Shown: positions 1 to 6,549, numbered from the stretch's first letter. The stretch is 7,554 bases of DNA from Halobacteriales archaeon SW_9_67_24 (GCA_003022685.1 PXSV01000182.1:1-7554); one strand, 5' to 3'. A program made the numbers and translations. The notes: generated by a model not told the origin, from the sequence alone.

Positions 1-1
1 G

Positions 2-391
2 CTCGGCGACCTCGGCGAGGTGGCGGCCGACCCCGACCGGCTCGCCCGACTGTTCGAGAACCTCTTTCGGAACGCCGTCGAGCACGTCGGCGAGGACGTG
101 ACGGTGCGGGTCGGCCCGATCGAGACGATGCACACGAACACGCGCGTCTCGCACGTCGATCAGGTGAACGGGTTCTTCGTCGAGGACGACGGTCCCGGGA
201 TCGCCGACGGCGAACACGGGAGCGTCTTCGAGAGCGGCTACTCGACCAGCGAGGAGGGCAGCGGGCTCGGGCTCTCGATCGTGCGGTCGATCGCCGAGGC
301 CCACGGCTGGACGGCGACCGTCGCCGAGCGGGACGCGGGCGGCGCGCGCTTCGAGATCCACACTCGGAGCCCCGGCGAGGAACGATCCTGA
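2..391 (+). CDS. Sensor histidine kinase, C-terminal ATPase domain (5' partial)
   Basis: The gene enters from the left edge; 129 residues and the TGA at 389-391 are present. They form the HATPase_c catalytic domain that binds ATP for autophosphorylation of a histidine lying upstream of the window. Visible motifs are the N box (LFENLFRNAVEH), the G1 box (VEDDGPGI), an F-box-like FESGYST and the G2 box (GSGLGLSIV). The ending, with AEAHGW followed by GGARFEI, is typical of haloarchaeal kinases of the PAS/GAF-kinase type. The sensor domains and H box are outside the window, so signal and location cannot be stated. One oddity is an extra stretch of about 15 residues (IETMHTNTRVSHVDQVN) between the N and G1 boxes, where relatives usually have only a short loop. 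GTG codons inside this frame (for example at 20) are not true starts, because the conserved frame continues to the window edge. A regulator with a receiver domain lies 310 bases downstream on the same strand and may be its partner, though this is inferred only from proximity. Confidence 0.93.
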   Translation, partial: LGDLGEVAADPDRLARLFENLFRNAVEHVGEDVTVRVGPIETMHTNTRVSHVDQVNGFFVEDDGPGIADGEHGSVFESGYSTSEEGSGLGLSIVRSIAEAHGWTATVAERDAGGARFEIHTRSPGEERS

Positions 392-431
392 CGGCCGCCG
401 TCGCCAGCACCGTATCCGACCACTCCCCCCA

Positions 432-447
432 GGGCGACGCCCGTTTT
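432..447 (+). terminator. Possible weak terminator after the kinase gene
   Basis: A GGGC/GCCC stem with a three-base GAC loop (432-442) is followed by GTTTT, 41 bases after the kinase stop codon. Archaeal termination relies mainly on T-tracts, and four T is short, so this is a tentative call. Confidence 0.25.
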
Positions 448-453
448 CGATAG

Positions 454-467
454 CGTGAGCGCTCACG
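454..467. repeat. Perfect 14-base palindrome, possible operator
   Basis: CGTGAGCGCTCACG reads identically on both strands. It lies 62 bases past the kinase stop and about 200 bases upstream of the TATA-like box of the next gene. The symmetry suits a dimeric DNA-binding protein, but the distance from the promoter is large and no T-tract follows, so neither operator nor terminator is established. Confidence 0.35.
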
Positions 468-663
468 ACGCCGGAACGACGGCGCTGATACTGTCGGTCG
501 GCAGTCCTCATCACTGCACGCTCCGCGATCGCTTCGCCGTCTCCCGCTTCGATCGAGCAATCACGTAGCGAGTGCCGACCGACGGTACGGGAACCGCCGA
601 GGGGCCGGACGAGCCGGGCGTGTTTCGGCCGCGGTTTCGACGAACTGGATCGCACCGACGGGC

Positions 664-674
664 GATATACTAAT
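664..674 (+). promoter_or_regulatory. TATA-like box for the REC-GAF-HTH_10 regulator
   Basis: GATATACTAAT is an AT-rich island in GC-rich surroundings. Archaeal transcription normally starts about 25 bases beyond the TATA centre, which predicts a start near 693-697, only a few bases before the ATG at 702. That fits the leaderless or very short leaders common in haloarchaea. Confidence 0.5.
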
Positions 675-701
675 ACGTCGAGAGAAATAGATTTGAGGTG
701 G

Positions 702-2345
702 ATGTCATCGAACGTCGGGGGAGACGTGACCGATCCGGTTCGCGTGCTGTTCGTCGACGACGAGGAGCGCGTCGTCGAGTTCGCCGCACGCTATCTCGCG
801 GACCTCCGTGAGGCGTTCGGGGTCGTGACCGAAACCAGCGCCGCCGACGCCCTCGACCGACTCGACCGCGAGCGAACGCCCGACTGCATCGTGAGCGATT
901 ACCGGATGCCCGAGATGGACGGCATCGCGTTCCTCGAACGGGTCCGCGAGGACCACTCGGAGATCCCGTTCATCCTGATGACGGGGAAGGGAAGCGAGAC
1001 GGTGGCGAGCGAGGCGATCTCGGTTGGCGTCACCGACTACCTCCGGAAGGACACCGGCACCGACCAGTACACCGTACTCGCCAACCGGATCGAGAACGCG
1101 GTGGCCCAGCGCCGGGCGGAGCAGGCCCTCGCCGAGCGCGAGCGCCGCCTCGCGGCCCAGCGCGACGAGCTCGCGACGCTCGATCGGATCAACGCGGTCA
1201 TCCAGGGGATCGTCCGGGAGCTCGCCGCCGCGGCGACGCGCGAGGAGATCGAACAGACCGTCTGCGAGCGCCTCGCCGGCTCGGAGCTCTACGGGTTCGC
1301 GTGGATCGCCGAGCGCGGCGCGAACGGCGACCTCGCGATGCGAACCGGGGCCGGCATCGACGACGACCTCGGCGTCGCGACCGACGGTGGAGCCGCCACG
1401 GAGCCGGCCGAGCGCGCCTTCGAGACGGGGGCCGTCGAGACGCTCGACGCCACCGACGAGCCGATCGCCGAAGGCTCCCACGCCGCGACCGATCACGAGC
1501 ATCGATCGGTGGCGGCCATCCCGTTGGGCCACGAGAGCGTGGTCTACGGCGTGCTCACGGTGTACGCCACCCGATGGAACGCCTTCAGCGAGCGCGAGCG
1601 ATCCGGGTTCGCCGTGCTCGGCGAGATCGCCGGGTTCGCGATCAACGCCACCCAGAACGCCCAGCTCCTGCTGTCGGACACCGCGGTCGCGCTCGAACTC
1701 AGCGTGACCGACGGATCGGCGTTCGCCGTCGAACTGACCGACCGACTCGACTGTGGATACAGCCTCGACGGCGTCGTTCCTGGGGCCGAGGGGACACTCC
1801 TCCAGTACGTCGCCGTCGACGGTGCCGCGCCCGACCGCGTTCTCGACGTCGCCGACGAGTCGGCGCTCGTGGCGGGAGCACGCCTCGTCACCGAGCGCGA
1901 GTCGGGCGGCGTTTTCGAGTTCGCCGTCACCGACTCGCCGGTGAGCGCGCTGACCGAGGTCGGCGGCACGGTCCGGGAGTGCACCGCCGAGAACGGGACG
2001 GCGCGGGTCGTGGCCGAGATCGCCACCGACACCGACGTCCGCACCGTGATCGACGCGTTCGAGGCGTCGTACCCCGGTTCGGAGCTGCTCTCGAAGCGAA
2101 CCGTCGAACTCCCACCTCGGACTGAGGGCACGTTCCGCCGGGCGCTCGACGAGCGCCTCACCCAGAAACAACGCGCCGCGCTGCGGGCAGCGTACTTCGC
2201 GGGCTACTACGACTGGCCCCGCGAGTCCACCGCCGAACAGGTCGCGAGCTCGATGGGGGTCACCTCGCCGACCCTCCACAAGCACCTCCGGAAGGCCCAG
2301 CGCGAGCTGGTGCGGTCGTTCCTCGAAGACGATCCCGATTCGTAG
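702..2345 (+). CDS. Bat-type response regulator: REC-GAF-Bat_associated-HTH_10
   Basis: This is a 547-residue transcriptional regulator related to the haloarchaeal bacterio-opsin activator (Bat) family. Residues ~12-125 form a receiver domain: the acidic pair in VDDEE (D19/D20), phospho-acceptor D66 in SDYRMPEMDG, T94 in LMTGKGSE and K116 in DYLRKD are all present. Residues ~130-160 are a charged helical linker (RRAEQALAERERRLAAQRDEL). A GAF-like domain follows (~160-318), then the Bat_GAF-HTH-associated region (~320-475). The C-terminal HTH_10 domain (~486-540) opens with LTQKQRAALRAAY and carries the family hallmark GYYDWPRESTAEQVA. The protein probably binds DNA as a phosphorylation- and/or ligand-controlled regulator; ligand and targets are not visible. 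The ATG at 702 is chosen because it fits the TATA-like box; a TTG at 693 or a GTG at 726 is possible without affecting the domains. The kinase encoded just upstream is a candidate phosphodonor. No motif is missing. Confidence 0.9.
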   Translation: MSSNVGGDVTDPVRVLFVDDEERVVEFAARYLADLREAFGVVTETSAADALDRLDRERTPDCIVSDYRMPEMDGIAFLERVREDHSEIPFILMTGKGSETVASEAISVGVTDYLRKDTGTDQYTVLANRIENAVAQRRAEQALAERERRLAAQRDELATLDRINAVIQGIVRELAAAATREEIEQTVCERLAGSELYGFAWIAERGANGDLAMRTGAGIDDDLGVATDGGAATEPAERAFETGAVETLDATDEPIAEGSHAATDHEHRSVAAIPLGHESVVYGVLTVYATRWNAFSERERSGFAVLGEIAGFAINATQNAQLLLSDTAVALELSVTDGSAFAVELTDRLDCGYSLDGVVPGAEGTLLQYVAVDGAAPDRVLDVADESALVAGARLVTERESGGVFEFAVTDSPVSALTEVGGTVRECTAENGTARVVAEIATDTDVRTVIDAFEASYPGSELLSKRTVELPPRTEGTFRRALDERLTQKQRAALRAAYFAGYYDWPRESTAEQVASSMGVTSPTLHKHLRKAQRELVRSFLEDDPDS

Positions 2346-2361
2346 GCCGTGCGGCGGAACG

Positions 2362-2383
2362 CTTTTGGGTTGGGGTAGTCCCC
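2362..2383 (+). promoter_or_regulatory. Weak promoter and GGGG-N4-CCCC operator-like site for the Lrp gene
   Basis: CTTTTGGGTT (2362-2370) is a weak T-rich box about 25 bases before the ATG at 2392, suggesting a leaderless transcript. Between it and the start codon lies GGGGTAGTCCCC (2372-2383), an inverted repeat of four bases around a four-base spacer. A protein bound there would cover the transcription start region, the classic position for repression, possibly by the Lrp-type regulator itself. Confidence 0.35.
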
Positions 2384-2391
2384 GCAGTAGT

Positions 2392-2883
2392 ATGAGCGTT
2401 CGTGACGAGGTGCTCTCGCTGCTCTGTGAGAACGCACGCCACTCGATCGCCGATCTCGCGCGGCTGACCGATGCCGACGAGAGCGAGGTCGAGGAGACGA
2501 TCGAGGAACTCGAAGCCGAGGGCGTGATCCGGGGCTACGGGGCGGTCGTCGACTGGCGGCGGACCGACGACGAGCCGGTGCGCGCCCTCGTCGAGTGCAA
2601 CGTCACCCTCGACCGCGAGACGGGCTACGACGACATCGCCGACCGGCTGGCGAAGTTCCCCGAGGTCGAGTCGCTCCGCCTCGTCAGCGGCGACTACGAC
2701 TTCTCGATGGGGGTGCGCGCCGACTCGATGGGCGAGGTCTCGCGGTTCGTCGCCGAGAAGGTCGCCCCCGTGCCCGAAATAACGCAGACCGTGACCCACT
2801 ACCTGATGGCGACGTACAAGGAACAGGGAATCGAGTTCGACGACGGCCACGACGACGACGATCGGCTGTCGGTCTCGCCATGA
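2392..2883 (+). CDS. Lrp/AsnC family transcriptional regulator
   Basis: This is a 163-residue protein of normal family length. Residues ~3-50 form an AsnC-type winged helix-turn-helix (VLSLLCENARHSIADLARLT, then a recognition helix and the wing GVIRGYGAVVD). Residues ~63-140 form the RAM/AsnC ligand-binding domain, including the turn GDYDF (G100-D101-Y102-D103) that in this family lines the amino-acid effector pocket. The C-terminus ends in a short acidic His/Asp tail. Family members assemble into dimers and octamers and commonly sense amino acids. Immediate linkage to an aminotransferase gene suggests that it controls that gene in response to a substrate or product, which is inference. ATG 2392 is preferred over the upstream TTG at 2365, since residues before it are not family-like and the T-rich box would then lie inside the coding region. 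Its TGA overlaps the ATG at 2880 of a 20-codon mini-ORF. Confidence 0.92.
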   Translation: MSVRDEVLSLLCENARHSIADLARLTDADESEVEETIEELEAEGVIRGYGAVVDWRRTDDEPVRALVECNVTLDRETGYDDIADRLAKFPEVESLRLVSGDYDFSMGVRADSMGEVSRFVAEKVAPVPEITQTVTHYLMATYKEQGIEFDDGHDDDDRLSVSP

Positions 2884-2942
2884 TCGCCGAAACGGCAGAG
2901 CCGTTTCGAGCTCACCCTCGCCACCAGAGGTGGCTCACGTGA
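2880..2942 (+). other. Candidate 20-codon mini-ORF bridging the Lrp and aminotransferase genes
   Basis: An ATG at 2880 overlaps the Lrp stop codon (ATGA, 2880-2883), and the resulting 20-codon frame ends at TGA 2940-2942, overlapping the GTG start proposed for the aminotransferase (GTGA, 2939-2942). It encodes MIAETAEPF, continuing with a basic, His-containing end (HQRWLT). No ribosome-binding site precedes the ATG, so translation would depend on re-initiation after the Lrp gene. It may be a coupling device, a leader peptide or chance; no homologue is recognised. Confidence 0.25.
2888..2908 (+). promoter_or_regulatory. 9-bp perfect stem-loop after the Lrp gene
   Basis: CGAAACGGC, loop AGA, GCCGTTTCG form a perfect nine-base-pair hairpin starting five bases after the Lrp stop. 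No T-tract follows, so it is unlikely to be a plain terminator. It could be an attenuation or processing element in a joint transcript, or a short dispersed palindrome of the genome. Confidence 0.5.
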
Positions 2943-2943
2943 G
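2911..2943 (+). promoter_or_regulatory. Nested stem-loop hiding the aminotransferase ribosome-binding site and start
   Basis: The inner stem is GCCACC (2920-2925) with GGTGGC (2929-2934) around an AGA loop. The outer stem is CTCAC (2911-2915) with GTGAG (2939-2943), separated from the inner stem by four bases on each side. The inner stem buries the Shine-Dalgarno match GAGGTG (2927-2932) and the outer stem buries the GTG start (2939-2941). An alternative local palindrome, CTCACGTGAG (2934-2943), also spans the start. If formed in RNA, this would restrict initiation unless opened by a ribosome arriving from upstream or by a regulator. Confidence 0.45.
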
Positions 2944-4078
2944 GCCGTCGGAGCGCACCCAGCGCGTTCCGCCCTCGGGGATCCGGCGTTTCTTCGAACT
3001 CGCCGAGGAGATCGATGACGTGATCTCGCTCGGGGTGGGCGAACCCGACTTCACCGCGCCGTGGAGCGCGCGCGAGGCCGCCATCGACTCCCTCGAACGC
3101 GGGAAGACCTCCTACACCGCGAACCGTGGGATGAAGGAGCTACGGAACGCGATCGCCGCAAACGTCGCCGAGCGGTACGACCTCGACTACGATCCCGATG
3201 AGGAGATCATCGTGACCGCGGGCGCGTCGGAGGCGATCGACGTCGCCTTCCGTGCGCTGGTCGACCCCGGTGATCGCGTGGCGGTCGCTCAACCGTCGTA
3301 CATCTCGTACGTGCCGGGCGTGATCTTCGCCGGCGGCGACCCGCTTCGCGTGCCGACCCGCGAGGCCGACGACTTCAAACTCACTCCCGAGGTTCTCGAC
3401 GAGCACGGGGCGGACGAGGCCGACGCCCTGGTGCTCTGCTATCCGAACAACCCCACCGGCGCGATCATGACCCGCGAGGAGCTCGCCCCGATCGCGGCGT
3501 TCGCCCGCGAGCACGACCTTACCGTTCTGTCCGACGAGATCTACGCCGAGCTCACGTACGGACGGGAGCACACCTCGATCGCCACGCTGCCGGGCATGCG
3601 CGAGCGAACGGTCGTGTTCAACGGGTTCTCGAAGGCCTACGCGATGACCGGCCTCCGGCTCGGCTACGCGCTCGCGCCGCCCGAGACGATCAGTGCGATG
3701 AACCGCATTCATCAGTATTCGCTCCTCTCGGCCCCGACGACCGCCCAGTACGCCGCGCTCGACGCGCTCGAACACGGGGAGGGCGCGGTGGCCGAGATGC
3801 GTACCCAGTACGACCGTCGTCGGCGGTTCGTGCTCTCGCGCTTCGGTGAGATGGGGATCGAATGCTTCGAGGCCGAGGGGGCCTTTTACGTGTTTCCCGA
3901 GAGTCCGTGGCCAGACGCCGAGGCGTTCGCGGAGGCGCTGCTCGACGAGCAGCGCGTGGCGGTCGTGCCGGGCGACGTCTTCGGTGCGGGCGGCGAGGGC
4001 CACCTCCGGGTTTCGTACGCCACCGGCCTCGACGACCTCCGCGAAGCGATGGATCGGATCGAGGCGTTTCTGGAGTAG
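2939..4078 (+). CDS. PLP-dependent class I/II aminotransferase
   Basis: This 379-residue cytosolic fold-type I enzyme moves amino groups between amino acids and 2-oxo acids. Family signatures are an N-terminal substrate-region motif (ISLGVGEPDF), SYTANRGMKELR, PNNPTG with the cofactor-contacting Asn171, SDEIYAEL (Asp199 and Tyr202, which contact the pyridine ring and phenolic oxygen), the Schiff-base Lys232 in GFSKAYAMTGLRLGY, and Arg357 in HLRVSYA for binding the substrate carboxylate. All key residues are present and the length is normal. The exact substrate is not readable; aspartate, aromatic or branched-chain amino acids are all possible. The start is put at GTG 2939, because GAGGTG lies six bases upstream and this GTG overlaps the stop of the mini-ORF. 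A GTG at 2930 would add three residues but falls inside the ribosome-binding site. It is probably co-transcribed with the Lrp gene, since no separate promoter is seen in the 55-base gap. Confidence 0.93.
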   Translation: MRPSERTQRVPPSGIRRFFELAEEIDDVISLGVGEPDFTAPWSAREAAIDSLERGKTSYTANRGMKELRNAIAANVAERYDLDYDPDEEIIVTAGASEAIDVAFRALVDPGDRVAVAQPSYISYVPGVIFAGGDPLRVPTREADDFKLTPEVLDEHGADEADALVLCYPNNPTGAIMTREELAPIAAFAREHDLTVLSDEIYAELTYGREHTSIATLPGMRERTVVFNGFSKAYAMTGLRLGYALAPPETISAMNRIHQYSLLSAPTTAQYAALDALEHGEGAVAEMRTQYDRRRRFVLSRFGEMGIECFEAEGAFYVFPESPWPDAEAFAEALLDEQRVAVVPGDVFGAGGEGHLRVSYATGLDDLREAMDRIEAFLE

Positions 4079-4173
4079 CCCATCAGTCCCGTCCTGGGTG
4101 GCGAGCGAACCGAACGATCGAGCCGACTGCGGAAAGCGACGGTCTGACCGATCCCGCACACCCGGGGACAACG

Positions 4174-4181
4174 TTTTTGTA
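4174..4181 (+). promoter_or_regulatory. TATA box for the pilB-pilC operon
   Basis: TTTTTGTA is centred about 26 bases before the ATG at 4204. This predicts transcription starting at or next to the start codon, so a leaderless message. The 125 bases between the aminotransferase stop and pilB hold no other clear signal, and the same T-run could help end the upstream transcript. Confidence 0.6.
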
Positions 4182-4203
4182 TCGCAGAACACAACTATTA
4201 GCA

Positions 4204-6549
4204 ATGGGAAGCGGTGAGTTAATCGACTCCGGAAAAGAAAACGAGGCCGAGGCGGTCCGAGGGAAACCGACCGAGAGCCGGGGCGGTGCGGACACCGGGG
4301 ACGCGGGGACGACCGAGCGGATCGAGGCCGCGGTCGAGACCGCAAGCGCGCTCGCTCGGGCCGTCGATACTCGGACCGTGGACACCGATCCAGCGGTCGA
4401 CGAGGATTCGTTCTTCTCGACCGCGGACGGACGGACGACGGTCGCCAACCGCTATGACCTCGAAAAGGCAGTCCCGGTCGCAAAGCGCGCGCACTTCCGA
4501 GAGGTGACGCGCTACTGGGTCAACAAGCCCTACGCGTTCGTGGTGATCTTCCACTCGGTGAAGGAAAACGAGAAGAAGTACTACCTCGTCGAGCCCCACG
4601 TCAGCGAAATCGAAGCCGACCTCGAGGACTTCCTGACCCGGAAGCTGAAGACTGCGATCAAGTATTCGAGCGACGAGGCCGCCGTCGAGGGCAGCGACGC
4701 CGACCGTGGCGTCGTCATCGAGGCCGAAACCGCCCGGCTGCTCGATCGCTACGGGTTGTACGACGGCCCGATCGCGGGTGCCGGCGAGTCGGGCGTGATC
4801 GCCCGGCTGAAGCGCGCGCTCGGAATGGGGGCCAAGGGCGGCGACGGCGACGAAGAGCGGGTCGGCAATCTCGACGGGATCGCAGCCCGACCCGAGGCCA
4901 CAGTGCTCGAAGAGGACGCGACGGAGCTTTCCGAATACCAAGTCGAGAAGCTGCTCTACCGGCTCAAGCGGGACTTCATCGGCTACGGCCGGATCGACGG
5001 GATCAAACACGACGTCAACGTCGAGGACATCTCGTGTGACGGGTACAACAGTCCGGTCTTTGCCTATCACTCCGACCGCGAACAGTTGATCACCAACGTC
5101 TACCACGGCGAGGACGAACTCGACGATTTCGTCGTCAAGCTCGCCCAGCGCTCGGGCAAGGGCATCTCCAAACGTCAGCCCCAGGTCGACGCCACCCTTC
5201 CCGATGGGTCGCGCGCCCAGCTCACGCTCGGCTACGAAGTGTCGGACCACGGGACGAACTACACCATCCGGCAGTTCAAGGACGTCCCCTTCACCCCGAT
5301 CGACCTCATCAACTGGGGAACCTTTAGTTTGGAGGAGATGGCGTACATCTGGCTCTGCATCGAGAACAACAAGTCGATGCTGTTCGCGGGCGGCACCGCG
5401 TCGGGCAAGACCACCAGCCTGAACGCGGTCTCGCTTTTCATCCCGAGCAAGGCGAAGATCGTCTCGATCGAGGACACCCGGGAGCTCGAAATCCCCCAGC
5501 GCAACTGGGTCGCCTCGGTCACGCGGCCCTCGTTCAGCGCCGACGACGCGGGCGACGTCGACGAGTTCAAGCTGCTGGAAGCTGGGCTCCGCCAGCGCCC
5601 CGATTACATCCTGATGGGGGAGGTCCGGGGCGAGGAGGGCCGGACGCTGTTTCAGGTGATGAGCACGGGCCACACCACGCTCACTACCTTCCACGCCGAC
5701 AACGTCGGCGAGGTCATCAAGCGGTTCACCACCGCTCCGATCAACGTCTCGAAGACGCTGTTCACCGCGCTCGACCTCGTGAGCATCCAGACCGCGACCC
5801 GGGTGCGGGGGAAGAAAGTCCGCCGGAACAAGGGGCTGACCGAGATCAACTACTACGACGCCGAGAACGACGAGATCAACGTCCAGGACGTGTTCCAGTG
5901 GCAGGCCGAAACCGACGAGTTCCTCCGAATGGGGACGTCGACCACCTTGGAGGAGGTCAAGTTCGATCGCGGCTGGGACGAGGAGCGCCTCTCCTCGGAG
6001 CTGTTCCGGCGGAAGGTCGTGCTCGCCTATCTGATCGACAGGGGGCTCAACACCTACACCGAGGCCGCCGCGACGCTGCAGGCGTTCATCAACGACCCCG
6101 AAACGATCCTCGGGCTGATCGCGAACGACCGGCTGGTGGAGAGCCTCGAGGACCTCCGCGGAATGGAGAGCGTCCTGATCGACACCGATCCGGCGGCGGA
6201 GGCGATGGTGCCCCGACCCGATCCTGACGAGGAGCTCCGAAACCTGACGGGCGCGATCCTGAAAGAGGCCGACGACCGGCTGTTCGAGGAATACCGACAG
6301 CAAGCGACGCCGCAGCTCACCGCCGCACTCGCGGATGGGGGTGAGGCGAGTGAAACGAGGCGATCCTCGTCGGGCGAGCGAAGCGAGTCCGACGGTGGCC
6401 GTGACGACACCGTGACCGACGAACACGGATCGGACGCTGCGGCCGGTGAGAGCGAGCCCGTGACTCGTGACGACAACCGCAAGCCAGGCGCTGGAACCGA
6501 GACGGACGAACCGGCCGGGACCGACCCCGGCGCGGAGAACGGCGAGTGA
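4204..6549 (+). CDS. pilB: Type IV pilus / type II-IV secretion ATPase, PilB-like
   Basis: This 781-residue cytoplasmic hexameric ATPase powers pilus subunit assembly together with the membrane platform PilC. Residues 1-~60 are acidic and probably disordered. The N-terminal domain follows (TRYWVNKPYAFVVIFHSVKE; then YLVEPHVSEIE). The RecA-like ATPase core contains Walker A GGTASGKTT (396-404, Lys402), the Asp box IEDTRELE (422-427 region), Walker B ILMGEVRGEE (Glu473, Arg475) and the His box with His490 and His497 in GHTTLTTFHADN. A C-terminal archaeal domain runs to about residue 709, followed by a ~72-residue acidic Ser/Gly/Asp/Glu tail. ATG 4204 is chosen although the frame stays open far upstream, because that extension overlaps the aminotransferase gene and the TATA box sits exactly before 4204. 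Its stop overlaps the GTG of pilC by four bases, suggesting coupled translation. A related family (ArlI/FlaI) drives archaella, but the pilC-type neighbour without arl genes favours a pilus. Confidence 0.93.
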   Translation: MGSGELIDSGKENEAEAVRGKPTESRGGADTGDAGTTERIEAAVETASALARAVDTRTVDTDPAVDEDSFFSTADGRTTVANRYDLEKAVPVAKRAHFREVTRYWVNKPYAFVVIFHSVKENEKKYYLVEPHVSEIEADLEDFLTRKLKTAIKYSSDEAAVEGSDADRGVVIEAETARLLDRYGLYDGPIAGAGESGVIARLKRALGMGAKGGDGDEERVGNLDGIAARPEATVLEEDATELSEYQVEKLLYRLKRDFIGYGRIDGIKHDVNVEDISCDGYNSPVFAYHSDREQLITNVYHGEDELDDFVVKLAQRSGKGISKRQPQVDATLPDGSRAQLTLGYEVSDHGTNYTIRQFKDVPFTPIDLINWGTFSLEEMAYIWLCIENNKSMLFAGGTASGKTTSLNAVSLFIPSKAKIVSIEDTRELEIPQRNWVASVTRPSFSADDAGDVDEFKLLEAGLRQRPDYILMGEVRGEEGRTLFQVMSTGHTTLTTFHADNVGEVIKRFTTAPINVSKTLFTALDLVSIQTATRVRGKKVRRNKGLTEINYYDAENDEINVQDVFQWQAETDEFLRMGTSTTLEEVKFDRGWDEERLSSELFRRKVVLAYLIDRGLNTYTEAAATLQAFINDPETILGLIANDRLVESLEDLRGMESVLIDTDPAAEAMVPRPDPDEELRNLTGAILKEADDRLFEEYRQQATPQLTAALADGGEASETRRSSSGERSESDGGRDDTVTDEHGSDAAAGESEPVTRDDNRKPGAGTETDEPAGTDPGAENGE
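6345..6394 (+). repeat. Imperfect direct repeats and nested hairpins in the pilB tail
   Basis: GGCGAGTGAAACGAG (6345-6359) and GGCGAGCGAAGCGAG (6373-6387) match at 13 of 15 bases. The offset of 28 is not a multiple of three, so they are read in different frames (as GEASETR and SGERSES). Around them are a six-base stem ACGAGG/CCTCGT with a four-base loop (6355-6370) and a CGTCGG/CCGACG pair (6368-6373 with 6389-6394). The similarity is therefore at DNA level, not protein level. Confidence 0.55.

Larger units (their letters stand above)
392..664. other. Intergenic region between kinase and Bat-type regulator
   Basis: About 310 bases separate the kinase stop from the regulator start. I find no convincing coding region here on either strand: the short open frames show no family resemblance. 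The stretch contains a weak hairpin followed by four T at 432-447, a perfect 14-base palindrome at 454-467, and at its right end a TATA-like box. No tRNA or other structured RNA was recognised. Confidence 0.6.

Noticed and set aside
705..2285. Long open frame on the minus strand opposite the Bat-type regulator
   Set aside because: Its arginine-, glycine- and valine-rich translation has no recognisable domain, and it mirrors a well-supported + strand gene. Such shadows are common in GC-rich DNA.
2365..2391. TTG start nine codons upstream for the Lrp gene
   Set aside because: The added residues do not fit the family and would place the T-rich promoter-like box inside the coding region.
2888..2908. 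The 9-bp hairpin as a bacterial-style intrinsic terminator
   Set aside because: No run of T follows it, and archaeal termination depends mainly on such runs.
3862..4203. Upstream extension of the pilB reading frame into the aminotransferase gene
   Set aside because: The extension overlaps conserved aminotransferase sequence, is arginine-rich and unlike PilB, and the TATA box at 4174-4181 points to a start at 4204.
4219..6426. 735-codon open frame on the minus strand opposite pilB
   Set aside because: It has no family motifs, and the + strand carries all PilB nucleotide-binding motifs. The openness follows from codon bias.
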